Source of the DNA: Pyronema omphalodes
Taxonomy: Eukaryota; Ascomycota; Pezizomycetes; Pezizales; Pyronemataceae
Direction of reading: 5' to 3'
Assembly (NCBI GenBank): GCA_024516155.1
Contig: JAJJXM010000043.1
Span: forward strand, 62,001-126,000
DNA length: 64,000 bases
Every line of letters starts with the position of its first letter. The stretch's first letter is position 1. Positions 32,074 through 43,928 of the stretch are shown one piece after another. Below the pieces are notes generated by a model. That model was given only the letters and a program-made list of their open reading frames with translations. It ran no database searches and had not been told where the DNA came from. The translations under genes and the position numbers were made by a program.

Positions 32074-35000
32074 ATGGCTTTGATCAATAAATCCTCTGTT
32101 TGGCTACACATTATCCTTCTCGTTTGGATACTCCCAGCCGACTCGCAAGCTGGAGACTCAGGAGATGACTTCACAAATAATCTTCTTTCGGACCTTTCGC
32201 CGTGAGTTTTGACCACTTGTACTAACGTCTGTAGACTTTGAATCTTACTATTTGTATTTCGCAGGCTTTTGGCTCTCTTCGGAGAAAAGTTTGCACAGCA
32301 GTTCATGAGTCAATCCTGTTCGTCTCCATATCGAAACAATCAATACTTATTGCTTTTACCAGCTATTTATCTGTAGTACTGACCGATATTTGGGATTCAA
32401 TAGTAGGATGGCTGGATCACATCATCATGGCGATGGCCCCATTGGGTATTCTCACTGCCATGGTAGCGGCAATCAGAATTGGTATATATTCCTTATGAAG
32501 CATGCATAGGGTACTGATTGTGTCAAGGTGGCCCATCCTGGCTTAAGGCCCTCATTGGTCGTGCTCGCGAGAATACGGCAACCGCAGAACTAGAACTCAT
32601 GAGCTCTACTAGTCACGACGTCGGTGAGCTTTGGAACGGCCAGACAATTGTCAGAACACTTGGCAGCCCTGAGGTGAAACAACTCATATTTGTGGAAAAT
32701 GGGGAGTCAATTGACTCTTGCTTCGGACTATATACCGTCGAGACTGCTGAGGAAATAGACCTGATCCGGCGGGAGGGTATGAAAAAAGATTGGTGTGCTT
32801 AATCTTATGGATTAATACTAATTCAGTGTTCCAGTATATGAAGATCCATTCCTTGCTTGGCACAAGACAATATCAGGTAATTTATTCACTATTCATTGCG
32901 CCCTTGTACTCACATTTGACAGCCAATCTTAAAAACATCTTCGCCTACCAATCTGTAACCTCTGACAATCAAGACATTGAGCATGATGCATCCGAAAAAG
33001 ATAGCTCGGAGCACAACGTATCCAGAAAAACGTTGCGCACGGCACCAAGCATCTCTTTGAACCTTCACGGTGGCAGTAAAACCGAGGACTTAGTTGTTGC
33101 AGCATTTTGCGGTATATTTTTACAGTTGAGCGTGCTAGCGTTCTCTGGGCTCACAGTTTATCACCCAGTATTGAAGAAGTATTTCCAAAAGGACGGGCGT
33201 TCGGTTGAGAGCTATGCATTTCCACTCATGGCTATTGGGACAGGTATTTTATCGGTCGGCGTTATGGTTTGCTCGGCGGTAGTGGAGCAGAGCACGGAAG
33301 AAACGAAATGGACCCTCCAAAATGATATCGAGAGTTCAGAGACTGGTGCAGCACGGATTTTATGGCTTCAAAAAAGTCACACAGTCAGCGATCAAAACTT
33401 TGATTCATTCGTCATAGTCGCACCTAAACCGAAGCACATCATACTGTCATCGCAGCGTACTCGGTCACAAGAAAATAGCAGTTACATACACGTCCGCGAT
33501 GGTTCAATGCTCTCGAGATTCAAGCGGAGCTTAACATGGATTGCATCCAACAAATTCGAAGGATTCACGGTTGTAGGAGTTGGTCTGACATTTATTGGAT
33601 TCGTCCTTCAATTCCAGGCCTTGAGAGGCCTGCACTGGAGTACTGCTCTGTCACAATTGACGGCGATTTTTCTGATGACAGTTCTAAGGGCATGGGTAAG
33701 ACGCGGATTGATAGCTGAACCTAACGCTCATAAAGTACTGGAAGGCTACGAAATGGACTGGCTTTCAACGAATCTGGTTCTTGATCAGAAATTCTGGTCT
33801 CGAGGTAACTTAGCTGAGAAGCTGACGGAGGATAATGCATCTGAAACTTCTATCCCACCTATGAGCACGTTGTCATCTTCCAGGACATCACTGCTGCATG
33901 CTTCTCGAGGTTGGCATATCAAAACGGGTCCGAGAAGTAGTTCTCTCGTGGGGTCCTGGTATAGTCAATATTCTTCAACGAAAGCACAGCGAGCGATGAA
34001 AGTCAGACAACGACTGGGAAACTTAACAAGATGGTCCGGACCGTCATCCAAGCCTGCAATCTCCGTTGCACGTGCCGTTACGTTGGTAATGAAGAAGCTG
34101 TCCGTTGAAAGCAGCGTCAATCGAACTCCGTCCGCCAAATCTGCCGACCGCTCTGAGATGGACAAAAGACAACCCCCAACGAAATCTGCAAGGACGAAAA
34201 CACTTGGGAAACTCCATGGTGTGTCACTGCCAGTCAGGAAATTCAAGAAGGCCGAAACCCAATGTGCCGAGTTGGCCAATCCCCAAACCTTTTATTGGTT
34301 CCTGGATGTTTCTTTTGATGATGAGGTCAGCAGGATTGAATTTAAGGTTACTAGAAACGATGACGGCGATTGGGAAACCGACGCTACAGAAATCGAATCT
34401 GCTATTTCTCTGTGGGCATTTCAGATAGAGTCAAAGGAGAGGGAATGTCCCACGAACCACGTCCGCTCACGACATCGAAAAACAACAGGTAATGCGAAAG
34501 AAGACTGGTTGCAACAGAACACCAAATTGAATCGAAGCACGAAAAAAATTCTCGGGCCGAACGTTGATTCTCTTCGGGCTAGTATCAGCCTTTGGATTGG
34601 ACAACATCTCGACATTCAAACAACAGAATCTATTGATGAAAATACTCTTTTTGTAGGGTTTAACGGGCCCCAGTTTCGAAACGATGGTACATTATCCTTT
34701 CTGTTTTAGTTTACAGACAGCGATGATGTATCATTACAACACTGACCTTAAAATAGCTCATGAACACCAATCCGCACTGTACGTTGTCTCTGAAGCTCCA
34801 TTGGAACAATTATTGGCACAGCATATATTTTCAGCTTTCATGTGGGCAGTTGCGCCGTCAGTTCCAAGTGATCGGATAGATGCCGACAGTACTCGGATTA
34901 CAGCTGAAGACAATAAGGACAAGAATATTTTTGCTAGTTGTGAGAATATGTATCTTGCGGAGCTTGCGAATTCGCTTCAACGGTTTGGACTTGGGTCTCG

Positions 35001-37443
35001 TGAGGATGCTCTTCTATGCATGGTCCCACCTCTGAGCTGCAACAATAAACTACCAGTTAACATCGTGGTCGACTTTACTCGGCGGCAAACACGCGACCTT
35101 GAGAAAACCGGTAATTGGGACGTAGTGGTTGATCAACACATCAATTTGTTTAAATTCTGTTACCGATTTGGACTACAACACGTTTCTACACACCGCTCAG
35201 CAGCTGCCTTGGCCGACTTGAGCCAAAAGATCAACGCTACTCTCCGCCTTTGGAAATCCCATAATTACCAGGAGAAAAAGATCAAGGAGCTATCATCGCT
35301 ACGTAAAAGACTCCGTCGGTCATCGAGCTCGCTTGATCAAGAATTCGTCGGAAATTTGATGAGTATTATGGGGATTAGCTATAAGATTGATAGGAATCTT
35401 GAGAATCTTCGGCGTGGACAGCTCACAACCACCGAAGATGCGCATAAATTCTTTCGCCACTCGAAGTTTTTAACGCGATTCCATGCACTGACAAAGCGTT
35501 ACACAGGACAGACCAGTAAGGAACTTGAAGCGGTCTTTGCGGGAATGCTGGAGGATGTGAATTCTACCGACATATTCAATCGGACAGCACTGCACTACGC
35601 AGCCAATTCTGGACACGAAGCACTCGTCAGCTTTCTTTTGAACCGGGAAGCAAACATACACGCTATTGATATTCAAGATAATACACCTTTACATACAGCT
35701 TGTGAAGCTGGTCGCGAAGGTGTTATCAGAACGCTCTTAGAATCCGAAAAGGCCCCGGCCGACATAAAGGCATATATCAACGCAGGGGGAAGATACGGAA
35801 GCAGTCCATTACATCTTGCAGCAAGAGCCGGAGACTTGAAATCTGTTCGACTACTTATATGGAAAGGTGCTCAGATTAACATTCCTGATGATTCTCAACG
35901 GACACCTCTTCACTGGGCAGCGTTCCATGGTTGGGATACAATAGTAGAACTATTACTGAGACGTGATGCCCCAACTTCAGCGCGTGATGAACATGGACGG
36001 ACTCCTCTACTATCGGCAATATACGGTTATAATTGTCTAAAACTTCAGAACGACAAGACCATCAAGAAAATCCTGGAGCACCGGGTAGACACAAACCTTG
36101 CGGACAACGACGGAAAAATCTCATTACATTTGGTGGCGGAAAAAAACTCCTGTGATCTTGCCAAGCTTCTTCTGAAGTTGAAAAACGGACGAAAGCCAAA
36201 TGTTAATGCTCTCGATTACCATGGAAGATCTCCATTGCACTATGCATCGATGGCAGGCCACGAAGATATGTGCATTACTCTTCTGGAATACGACGCAGAT
36301 ATGATTATCGAAGATAACGAAGGAAGGACTCCGTTTGATCTAGCAGCAAGACACCAATGCAAAGGGGTGGTGGATATATTAGTGGGGACTCTATTCACGA
36401 TAATTGGAACTGAAACTTCGGATAAGTCCACATGTGAGATTTTACAGGCAAGTATCGACAAGGAAAGATACGATATTATTCCGCCGCTTCTCAAGGCTCT
36501 AAAGTTACCTAGCCCATCAGACAGTGCCTCATTAGAGGGGACCACCCTGCGTAAGTCCGCCCGTATCGAAACAGAGACAATAGTGGATATTTTGGTTACT
36601 CTGGTAATCCTATACGGCGAAAAGCTCTCCGATTCAGCTAAAATTGCCGCTCGGGAGCTTCTATGGATAAAGGATAACATTGAGTCTTACGCTTCAATTG
36701 ATAAAACCCTTTCCTCACGCATTGAGCAATCGTTAAGAATATTCAATGCATATCAGACTTTGTGGTCCAAATTCTGTACGTTACTCAATCAACAAGAGAC
36801 ACAGAAATTGTGCGCGCGCATATTGGACGACGAGGCATTCTGGATGTTATCTGTGGCTGTAAATGCGGAAGGGGTATCGGTTTCAGAACGAGATAAAGAC
36901 ATACCTTACGTGTCGGTGGACATAACCGGAAACTCTATGTCACCTGTGCGGAAGATGAAATTCATGATGATATCACATGACCAAGGTACAATTTCTATCA
37001 TATGTAAGCACATACTCAGAGTACGTTGTATTAACAATGCGTTTCTAGGATGGGGCGGCGAATCCGGCATGAAAGACGAGTACGAAGGTTCATATACCTG
37101 GTTCGAAGCCGGTTTATCGACTGCAAAGGAACGAGAACAATCGAGCGCGGGTAACGAAACTCAAAAACGAGGGGCAAGAACTTCCGGAAAGCATACTTCA
37201 ACCGACAATGAAATCACCGGTATCCGCCATATCATACAGAGGAACGTACGTGCCAGCAGCCGCTCACGAGAACACATTGTCACCTGGGACTACTACAACG
37301 AGGAAACACCCGAAGAGATACGCCACTGGATGTCGTGTATTGCGCGTGGAGACACGGTCAATGTGTATCCAAAAGCGAGGTATGCTGGATGGGTCAATTA
37401 TGTCGAATTTGTGAAGGTTGAGGTATATTGTGCTTGGGGTTGA
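32074..37443 (+). CDS. Large membrane ankyrin-repeat protein
   Basis: Eight exons fit with all phases closing: 32074-32201, 32265-32317, 32377-32481, 32528-32776, 32835-32876, 32923-34686, 34721-36985 and 37049-37443, giving 1666 aa. The N-terminus is a signal-like or anchor helix (LHIILLVWILPADS). A hydrophobic segment follows (MAMAPLGILTAMVAAIRI), then the conserved fungal block GGPSWLKALIGRARENTATA. More membrane helices lie near 33093-33160, 33215-33270 and 33560-33700. Ankyrin repeats, about eight, occupy 35560-36380 (TALHYAANSGHEALVSFLL, TPLHWAAFHGWDTIVELLL). The C-terminus carries a domain with SHDQGWGGES ... SYTWFEAGL ... GDTVNVYPKARYAGWVNYVEF, a pattern I know from many uncharacterised fungal ankyrin proteins. 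Function unknown; the architecture suggests a membrane-anchored sensor or scaffold. Exon 3 uses a GTTCGT donor and exon 5 is only 42 nt. Confidence 0.82.
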
Positions 37444-38848
37444 TTCTTTTATAAGCAGAAGTTCGATGAATGAGGTGTCAATTGTTGAAACATTTGTAAC
37501 TTGTACTTGTCCTATCTTCAATGAAAAAGTGAGAGATTTCGTCATTTGTTGATCTGCGTAGATTGCAAGCTTGTTTTTCTTGAAAGGAGGAGATTTTGGT
37601 ACCATTTTTGTCGTGTATCTCATATTATCATCTCTTGCTCCGGGGCATTCCAGTTTTTGATGTCTGACTTCTTATAAGATAACTGCTGTACTGTGCAAGT
37701 AGCTTTGTTACTCGCTGGTCGTGGCTTATTTCGCAAATCTCGTGGCACTGGTTGTATGGCCTGCCCTGGCCATAGTTATATATTGTACGTCTAACACCAC
37801 ATTGCTTGCGCAAAATCTATCACTAGCATTCCCGCATATCGCCAATGAAGTCGTTCTTCCGTGGCCTGTTATATTCTGGTTCCGGGACTTTTTCCGTATC
37901 CCGGTAACGCTCAGATAGCTTCAGGCCAGACGAAGTAACTCCTGCATTGAGAAAATGTTCCGCAACTCTCGGAATTATTACAGGTATTCTTTGAGAAACC
38001 TGTTATGGCTTTTTCTTTGCTGACTGCGTTATACCCATATCTTCATGAGGCGAACCGCAGTATATTTTCACAGTCTGTGGCACCACCACCTAGCACCGGC
38101 TATCACCAGGAATGCTCTTAAGATTCAATCAGTGGTCGTGGGTGGTTTTTGATTCCGTGTACAGTATATTAATCTAGCAGTATGTACATCAATGCGAAAT
38201 TAGTTTTACAGCATTGTTATACCAATATTCTACTCTATCAGGACATTTCACGGCACAATACTAGGCTTGCATAGGCTTAAATATGAAACGCTATAAACGG
38301 CCAGTAAGCTGCGCTACAAAGCAAACAAAAGAAACAGCACACATCTTACAGCGAATCCTCTAGTAATTATGTAAATCAAGGCTTGATACACGCTGGAGTC
38401 TGGTTGTTAGATTTATGACGAAAATACCGCGTCCCCTCGTTGTAAGGGAGTACAACTCATTAACAGGTAAGTGGCCTGTTTAGCATCGATAGCGTGCATA
38501 GATTCATACTGAAGATATAAACGCTTGACTGCATTCTCAGAAATAAATGGGAGGAGAGTTATGTGTAAGGGCCCTTTCGGTATGCAATAGGACCTAATCA
38601 TGATCACGGCACGTGACAGTTATATTTCCTCTGCCGGGATATAAGATGCGGTAAACTCCTTGCCTTTGTTAGTGCCATCATGCGCGGGACATCGTAAGTG
38701 ATCATTCCTTGCGGGCACTAGATGAGTAGATGCAAAAATCTGGAAGAAATACATGCTTATGCCGTGTGAGATTATCTCCCTGTCCCATAACACAAGTCGA
38801 AACAACGAATTTCGATCAAGCCAAAATCATTTGGTGACCGAAATAATA
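37444..38848. other. Intergenic stretch
   Basis: 1.4 kb with no gene I can build. A hydrophobic frame at about 37721-37918 (VALVVWPALAIVIY, then PHIANEVVLPWPVIFWFRDF) looks protein-like but lacks an ATG start, and I found no splice partner. It may be a fragment of a decayed membrane-protein gene. Confidence 0.4.
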
Positions 38849-39341
38849 ATGGCGGTTGAAAATCCGGACGAACTACTATCGCTTTTCCAGCATAATATCA
38901 CCATAAAAACCTTCTCGCAAATCGTGATTTCCTTTATTCTAGGTGCATGGCATGATGCATTCAATTCAACGGAACTGCATAGAGTATGGCCATACATCAC
39001 TTTCCTTTTTACAATACTGGTATGTAACCGAATTCACTGAATTCCAATAGTTGTCAGTCAGTCGCCGGAGAAGGGCTGAAGTCTTCTATATGATGCATAT
39101 TATGCTCCATGGGTTATTTTCTATACCAGCATTGGTTGACGCCACCGTCGAATACACTTGCATTATGGATATAATGCATTTCAAACCGCTTGAAAACTTT
39201 ATACTGGTTTTTGGCAATATTAGGTACCAAGATTCCTCGTTAGTATGGCCTGTGCGGCCTCGAAGCAACGAACAAGCCTCCGAAAAATTCTTAGCGACGT
39301 TTAGAGCAGAGAATTTCACCATTAAACTCCCAAGAGTTTGA
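38849..39341 (+). CDS. Small predicted membrane protein, two exons
   Basis: Not recognised. Exon 1 38849-39019 and exon 2 39051-39341 join in phase 0 across a 31 bp gap with GTATGT donor and CAATAG acceptor, giving 153 aa. The gap is shorter than usual fungal introns, which is the main doubt. The first exon has an ATG in an AATAAT context and a hydrophobic stretch (FSQIVISFILGAWHD, then VWPYITFLFTILL). The second exon starts basic (SRRRRAEVFY) and contains a second hydrophobic part (MLHGLFSIPALVDA, FILVFGNI). A one- or two-helix membrane protein is the best reading. It sits between the ankyrin gene and the secreted cysteine-rich gene, and may be a remnant. Confidence 0.35.
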
Positions 39342-39680
39342 CACGGTAATTGTGCCCCTCGGCTTATTTAACCAGGTTCAGCGATCATGGTGTAATGTAT
39401 TACTTTGCAGCATTGCATATGACAATTGTCCTTACCTAAAGGAATTTGACGCTTTTCCATCACTCGACGCCACATTCCTCACATCATGATATTTGAAACC
39501 TGCACAAACAACCTCTCAAAGGCTTCAAAACTAGTATTATTACGATATAAATTCCCCTTATCCCTCGCTATTATAAGCTCGATATCCCAACAACTACAGC
39601 TTTCCTAACGAATATTCCTTTCTCAATCCCGTAACGTCAGTCTTTGTACACAGCCAGCCCTTCCTCACATCATTACTGCC
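39342..39680. promoter_or_regulatory. Upstream region of the secreted cysteine-rich gene
   Basis: 340 bp of mixed AT-rich sequence turning C/T-rich before the start codon. A GATATAAATT stretch at 39543-39552 and a TATTATAAGC stretch near 39570 are TATA-like and lie about 110-135 bp upstream of the ATG. They are a plausible core promoter but nothing more can be shown. Confidence 0.3.
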
Positions 39681-40028
39681 ATGAGATTCACCACCCTCGC
39701 CATTCTTTCGCTCACTTCATTCGCCCTCGCTGCTCCTTCTGCACCTGCCCCCGACGCCCCTATAACCAGCGGTTCAAAACTTCGGTTCAACAGTGACTGT
39801 ACCTGGTCTACCTCTGATGAAATGGGGACTAGGTTGATGCGCGGAGTTCTGTCGTGCTGCAAGCAAAGCAACTTGATGGAATGTGTACAGCAGCCCTTCA
39901 ATGTGGATTGCAAGAAGAAGGGCTGGACCGAGACTTGTTGTCTCAGCGGACAGAAAGGAGTTGAGAAAAATGGAGGAGGAGGAAAATGCAGCAAGGAGGG
40001 TCAAAAGTTTGATACGCTGGCAAGTTAG
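39681..40028 (+). CDS. Small secreted cysteine-rich protein
   Basis: A single-exon frame of 115 aa. Residues 1-18 form a classical signal peptide (MRFTTLAILSLTSFALAAPS), so the mature protein is about 97 aa, extracellular by inference. Eight cysteines are all in the mature part and follow the order C, CC, C, C, CC, C with spacings of 18, 7, 8, 8 and 15 residues. That order is the hydrophobin signature, but the first spacing is too long, the spacing after the first pair is shorter than usual, and the protein is hydrophilic (KKKGWTETCC, GVEKNGGGGK). I therefore call it a hydrophobin-like or effector-like cysteine-rich protein, not a hydrophobin. The gene has its own short promoter and is convergent with the copper ATPase gene. 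Confidence 0.7.
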   Translation: MRFTTLAILSLTSFALAAPSAPAPDAPITSGSKLRFNSDCTWSTSDEMGTRLMRGVLSCCKQSNLMECVQQPFNVDCKKKGWTETCCLSGQKGVEKNGGGGKCSKEGQKFDTLAS

Positions 40029-40346
40029 GTGATTCAAGAAGATGGCGGAGGTGATACAGCATTAGGTCAATGCACCTAATATCGCTGAGATCCATAGATT
40101 ATGGGATAGAAAATATTAATACTCAAGTGTTGAATAAATAATTTTGGTTCACGAATTTATACTCATATGTCTATTCAGGAAAGCGCGATTTTGAAAACAA
40201 GCAATGTCTTTTATGATACATTTTAGTTCTAAATACTACACTTCTTCCTCAATTCCAAAAACATTTCACCAATCAAGAAACACGTAAATTCAAAATATCC
40301 ATTCACCTTATTCCGTGCAATTCTCCAATATCCACCTTATAGCCGG
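40029..40346. terminator. Shared 3' flank of two convergent genes
   Basis: 318 bp between the stops of the secreted protein gene (+) and the copper ATPase gene (-). AATAAATAATTTT at 40132-40144 is a plausible poly(A) signal for the plus-strand gene. No other feature is seen. Confidence 0.35.
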
Positions 40347-43300
40347 TTAGTTAGCCATCCCTAAACGCGGCGTCTTCTTCTCCGCCCTATACCCAACCCC
40401 CCACCATTCAGTCCTCAAAAGGAGACTACAAGTAACCACAGAAACGGAGCTCAAAGCCATAGCAAGAGCGGCCCACACGGGTGTCAACCGAAGTCTCTTT
40501 CCTGGATACGCAACTCCCGCTGCAAGTGGAATCGCAGTCAAGTTGAAGACGCAGGCCCAAGCAAAATTGAACATGATCCGCCTGACAACAGCTCGTGAAA
40601 GCGAGATAAGCGTGAGGAGACTGTTTAAGTTTGACGTAATAAGAATAAAGGATGCCGTTTGCTGGGCTATATCGCTGCCCGATCCGACTGATATTCCAAC
40701 ATCGGCCTTTCGGAGAGCAGGGCTGTCGTTGATCCCGTCGCCGAGGAAAGCAACGACTGTTCGATTGGGGTCCCTTCTATTTAATATAAGAGATGTCTTG
40801 GACTTGGGATGAGGAAGTGATTGAAGATATTCAATCTTATCAGCCTGGTATGGAGTCAGTTGCTAGAATAGAGTAAATATGGATATGTGTGGGGATGTAC
40901 CTTTTCAGTCGGAAGCAATCCAGCAAGAACATTGGTCTCAGGAATACCGACCTGTCGAGCAATTGCTTGGGCTGTGATAGCATTATCACCTGAGAGCATC
41001 CAAACTGAAACGCCCATTTTCTTCAGCCCTTCAACCACCATGGGTGCCTCCTCGCGGATCGGGTCTGCTGTTGCCCAAATCGTTGCCAACTTCATCGGGT
41101 TATTCGACTTCTCTGATTCCTCCGCGATCGCCATCAATATCACACTCTTTCCCGCCATTTTCCATTCCGTCAACAACTCTTGGTGTTCATCAATTCCGAC
41201 AACTCCACCCTCGATTAAGAAATTTTCACTTCCTATCACGGCCCGGTAGATCTTCCCTTCAATTTCGATTCTTCCCTGAGATCCTTTTCCAGCAACCTCC
41301 TCCATTTTTATAGACCTTCCCTGAAGCTGTGTCTTTCCTTCGCAATACCTTACCACTGCTCTAGCCAGAGGATGAGAGGATCCTTCCTCCAACAGTTTAG
41401 CGATGAGGTACATCTTTTCTTGCTGATCATCTCCCGTCCAGAATATCGTCTCGTCTGTTACAACCATGTCTGATCCTTGGGTCAAAGTTCCAGTCTTATC
41501 GAAGATCATAATTTGTATCCCAGCCGCTCTCTCAAACGCCTCTCCGCCCCCTTTGGCCAGGATCGCCAATCTTGCCGCCAAACCATTGCCGATATGTAAG
41601 GCACATGGAGCCGCTAAACCAATCCCACAAGGACAAGCCACGACAAAAACTGCAATCGCAAATGACAAGCTCCATAGCGCCCATCCACCTTCATTGATAT
41701 CCTTGTAATCCTCTGGCAGCTTGCCGGTCGTTCCTAGCCCTAACCAAACCAGCCAGGTTAAAACAGCCAACAAACAAATCACCGGAACAAAATAAGATGT
41801 TATATGTTCAGCAATACGTTCGATTGGTGCGTTTTTATTTTGCCCACTGCGTACGGCATCGAGAATTTTGTCAATCATGCTCTCACCGTCGATGGTGGTG
41901 ATGCGGGCGTGTAGCGGACTGCCAATGTTGGTGGTACCGGCAAGAAGAATATCGCCGGGAGCTTTGTACACGGGAACTGACTCCCCGGAAATACTGCTCT
42001 CGTCAAAAACAGTTGTTCCGCTGATAAGTATACTATCACAGGGGGGTGTGTCTCCGTTACGGACGAGGACGAGGTCGCCAATTTCAAGGTGACTGACGGG
42101 GACGCTGAGGATTTGGACATTGCGGGGAGGATAGGAGGGGTTAGAATCTTGGATTTCAGGAGAGACCGGCTCTAATTTTGTATGGCTTGATGAGGAGACG
42201 TCATCGGAAAACTCGAGGAGGCGGGCTTCTCGGGGTCGCCATTTGGTCAGGAAGGAGACGTCGTTAGCGGCGAGTGATTTGGTGTGAGATTCCAGGAATT
42301 TCCCTTGACAGTGTGTTAGCCAACATTTACATTGGCGGTAAAGTGTAAGAAACATACCCATTAGAAGAAACATTGTGAGGAAAACAGTTGAGTCGAAGTA
42401 AGTGCTGACATGTCCCTTCATCTCTCCATGGTGCGGGTTCCTTGTTGCGGCGATGGCCAGCATCGCCACGCTGGATAGATAGGAAACCGTCACTCCAAGT
42501 GATATCAAGAGGTTCATGCTACCGAATCTGTAGAGTCTCTCAAGTATCGGTACTTGGCTTTTGGGTCCCCACATCTTCATGATATCGCGTATACTTCTCC
42601 AATGAAACTGATTCGCGCAGTAAAACATTACCGGCGTAGAAAGGAATAGTAAAGCCCATTCAATCCTAGAAGCATTTCCGGCCCAGATAGGAGATTCAAA
42701 CCACATTCTGGTAGAGTTTCTCTTGGGAACTAACGCCATCCATAAAACTCCAATCAAGAAGGTTGGAATGGCAATGATAACACAAACTATGAGACGGATC
42801 AAGTACCCCCATCTCTTTTTCTTCTGTATTCTCAATCGACTCTCTTCCATGGTTTCGTCATGGTGGATACCGACTTTGCAATCAGTAGCAGCTATGACGG
42901 CAATTATCTTTCTGATTGAAACCTCCGGAGGAGCAGGGGTGTATGTAATCTTCATTACAGAGGGCTCTGATCCAACTGAAGGTAGTTGATCCACTTGAAC
43001 TGCATCATCAAATGATGTTGATAAATCCATTCCTATTCTCTGGACATGTGCCTCGTCCCTGATACCCGAAAGCGATAACTTCATAGAACGCCTTGTCGAA
43101 GTCTCTCCCTGACTTGAGCGACAGGTCAATTTCATTAACTTTGCATCGTATCCGAGGCTGTCGATTTCCTCCAAGATCTGATCCACCTGTGACTTACCGT
43201 TACCAGTGGCAAGGAAAGTCACTAATCCACTGTCGGTTATGTTGTTTGCGTTGGCTTCGAGAATCCAGTCTCCTAGACCTTCGATGGTTCGCACTATCTG

Positions 43301-43928
43301 GCCAGAGCAGATACTGCAGGTCATTCCTTCGATAGCTACCGTCATATCAAAAGTTCGAGGCTTTAGTCCTGCCTGAGGAGCTAAATTGGTTGAGGGATGT
43401 TCCATTGGGTTCTTAAGTATCTCGGGCTGAGTACCAATAACCGGAGAAATCGAGGTCTTTCTTATCTGGTCTTTCTGACATTCGATGCAATGCTCGAGAT
43501 GTTTCTCGGAAATCGGCTTGTAGGAGTCTCGGCGGGAGAACCGTTGGAGAGTTATACGCCGGGCCGATTGTAGCAAGGTAGCCAGAGCTTCAGAAGTAGT
43601 AGACTCTGGGATAGGTTCATTGGTGTTGAATGCAGGGGACTGTGATATATTGGAAACTTCGAAGTCTGCTTCCAGTAGGATGTCGATGATATCTTGAGGG
43701 GGTATCAGGTGGGAGTGGACAATATTGATGATTTGATCTTGAACTGAGCCGGTAACTGATAGCGGGGCTGGAGAAAGGAGTTGTAAAAGACTGGTGATGT
43801 AGTCGATGCAAGAAGGACAGTGTAAATTTGGAATTGTCACCGACGTGTTTATGTAATCTCGTTCTTCCTATTTTAGAGTTAATACCAGATCCAAAAAGTA
43901 AGAAGAAGGATGGAAGCCATACAGTCAT
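40347..43928 (-). CDS. Copper-transporting P1B-type ATPase
   Basis: Four exons (43928-43923, 43867-42358, 42303-40901, 40862-40347) give 1144 aa. Heavy-metal-binding CxxC sites are LHCPSCIDY near the start and MTCSICSGQI in a complete HMA domain; a further CIEC lies between them. Eight membrane helices are expected; those seen include LIVCVIIAIPTFLIGVLWMA and VPVICLLAVLTWLVWLGL. Actuator motif is SGES, the metal site in the sixth helix is CPC (VVACPCGIGLAAPCALHIG), the phosphorylation site is DKTGTLTQG, followed by the SSHPLA motif and GDGINDSPAL. This is a Cu(I) ATPase. The CPCGIGLA form and divergent HMA region resemble the CRP1/CrpA group that exports copper at the plasma membrane more than Golgi Ccc2, but that is a memory-based judgement. 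The first exon is only 6 nt. The 54-nt intron at 42304-42357 is in frame and has an AAG acceptor; removing it restores FLLMGKFLE. Confidence 0.92.

Noticed and set aside
37721..37918. Hydrophobic frame WPALAIVIY ... FWFRDFFRIP
   Set aside because: No ATG and no splice partner; could be a decayed membrane-protein exon but not supportable as a gene.
43617..43928. 103-codon minus-strand frame starting MTVWLPSFFLL
   Set aside because: It is the unspliced reading of exon 1 and intron 1 of the copper ATPase; splicing at the GTATGG donor gives the conserved N-terminus instead.
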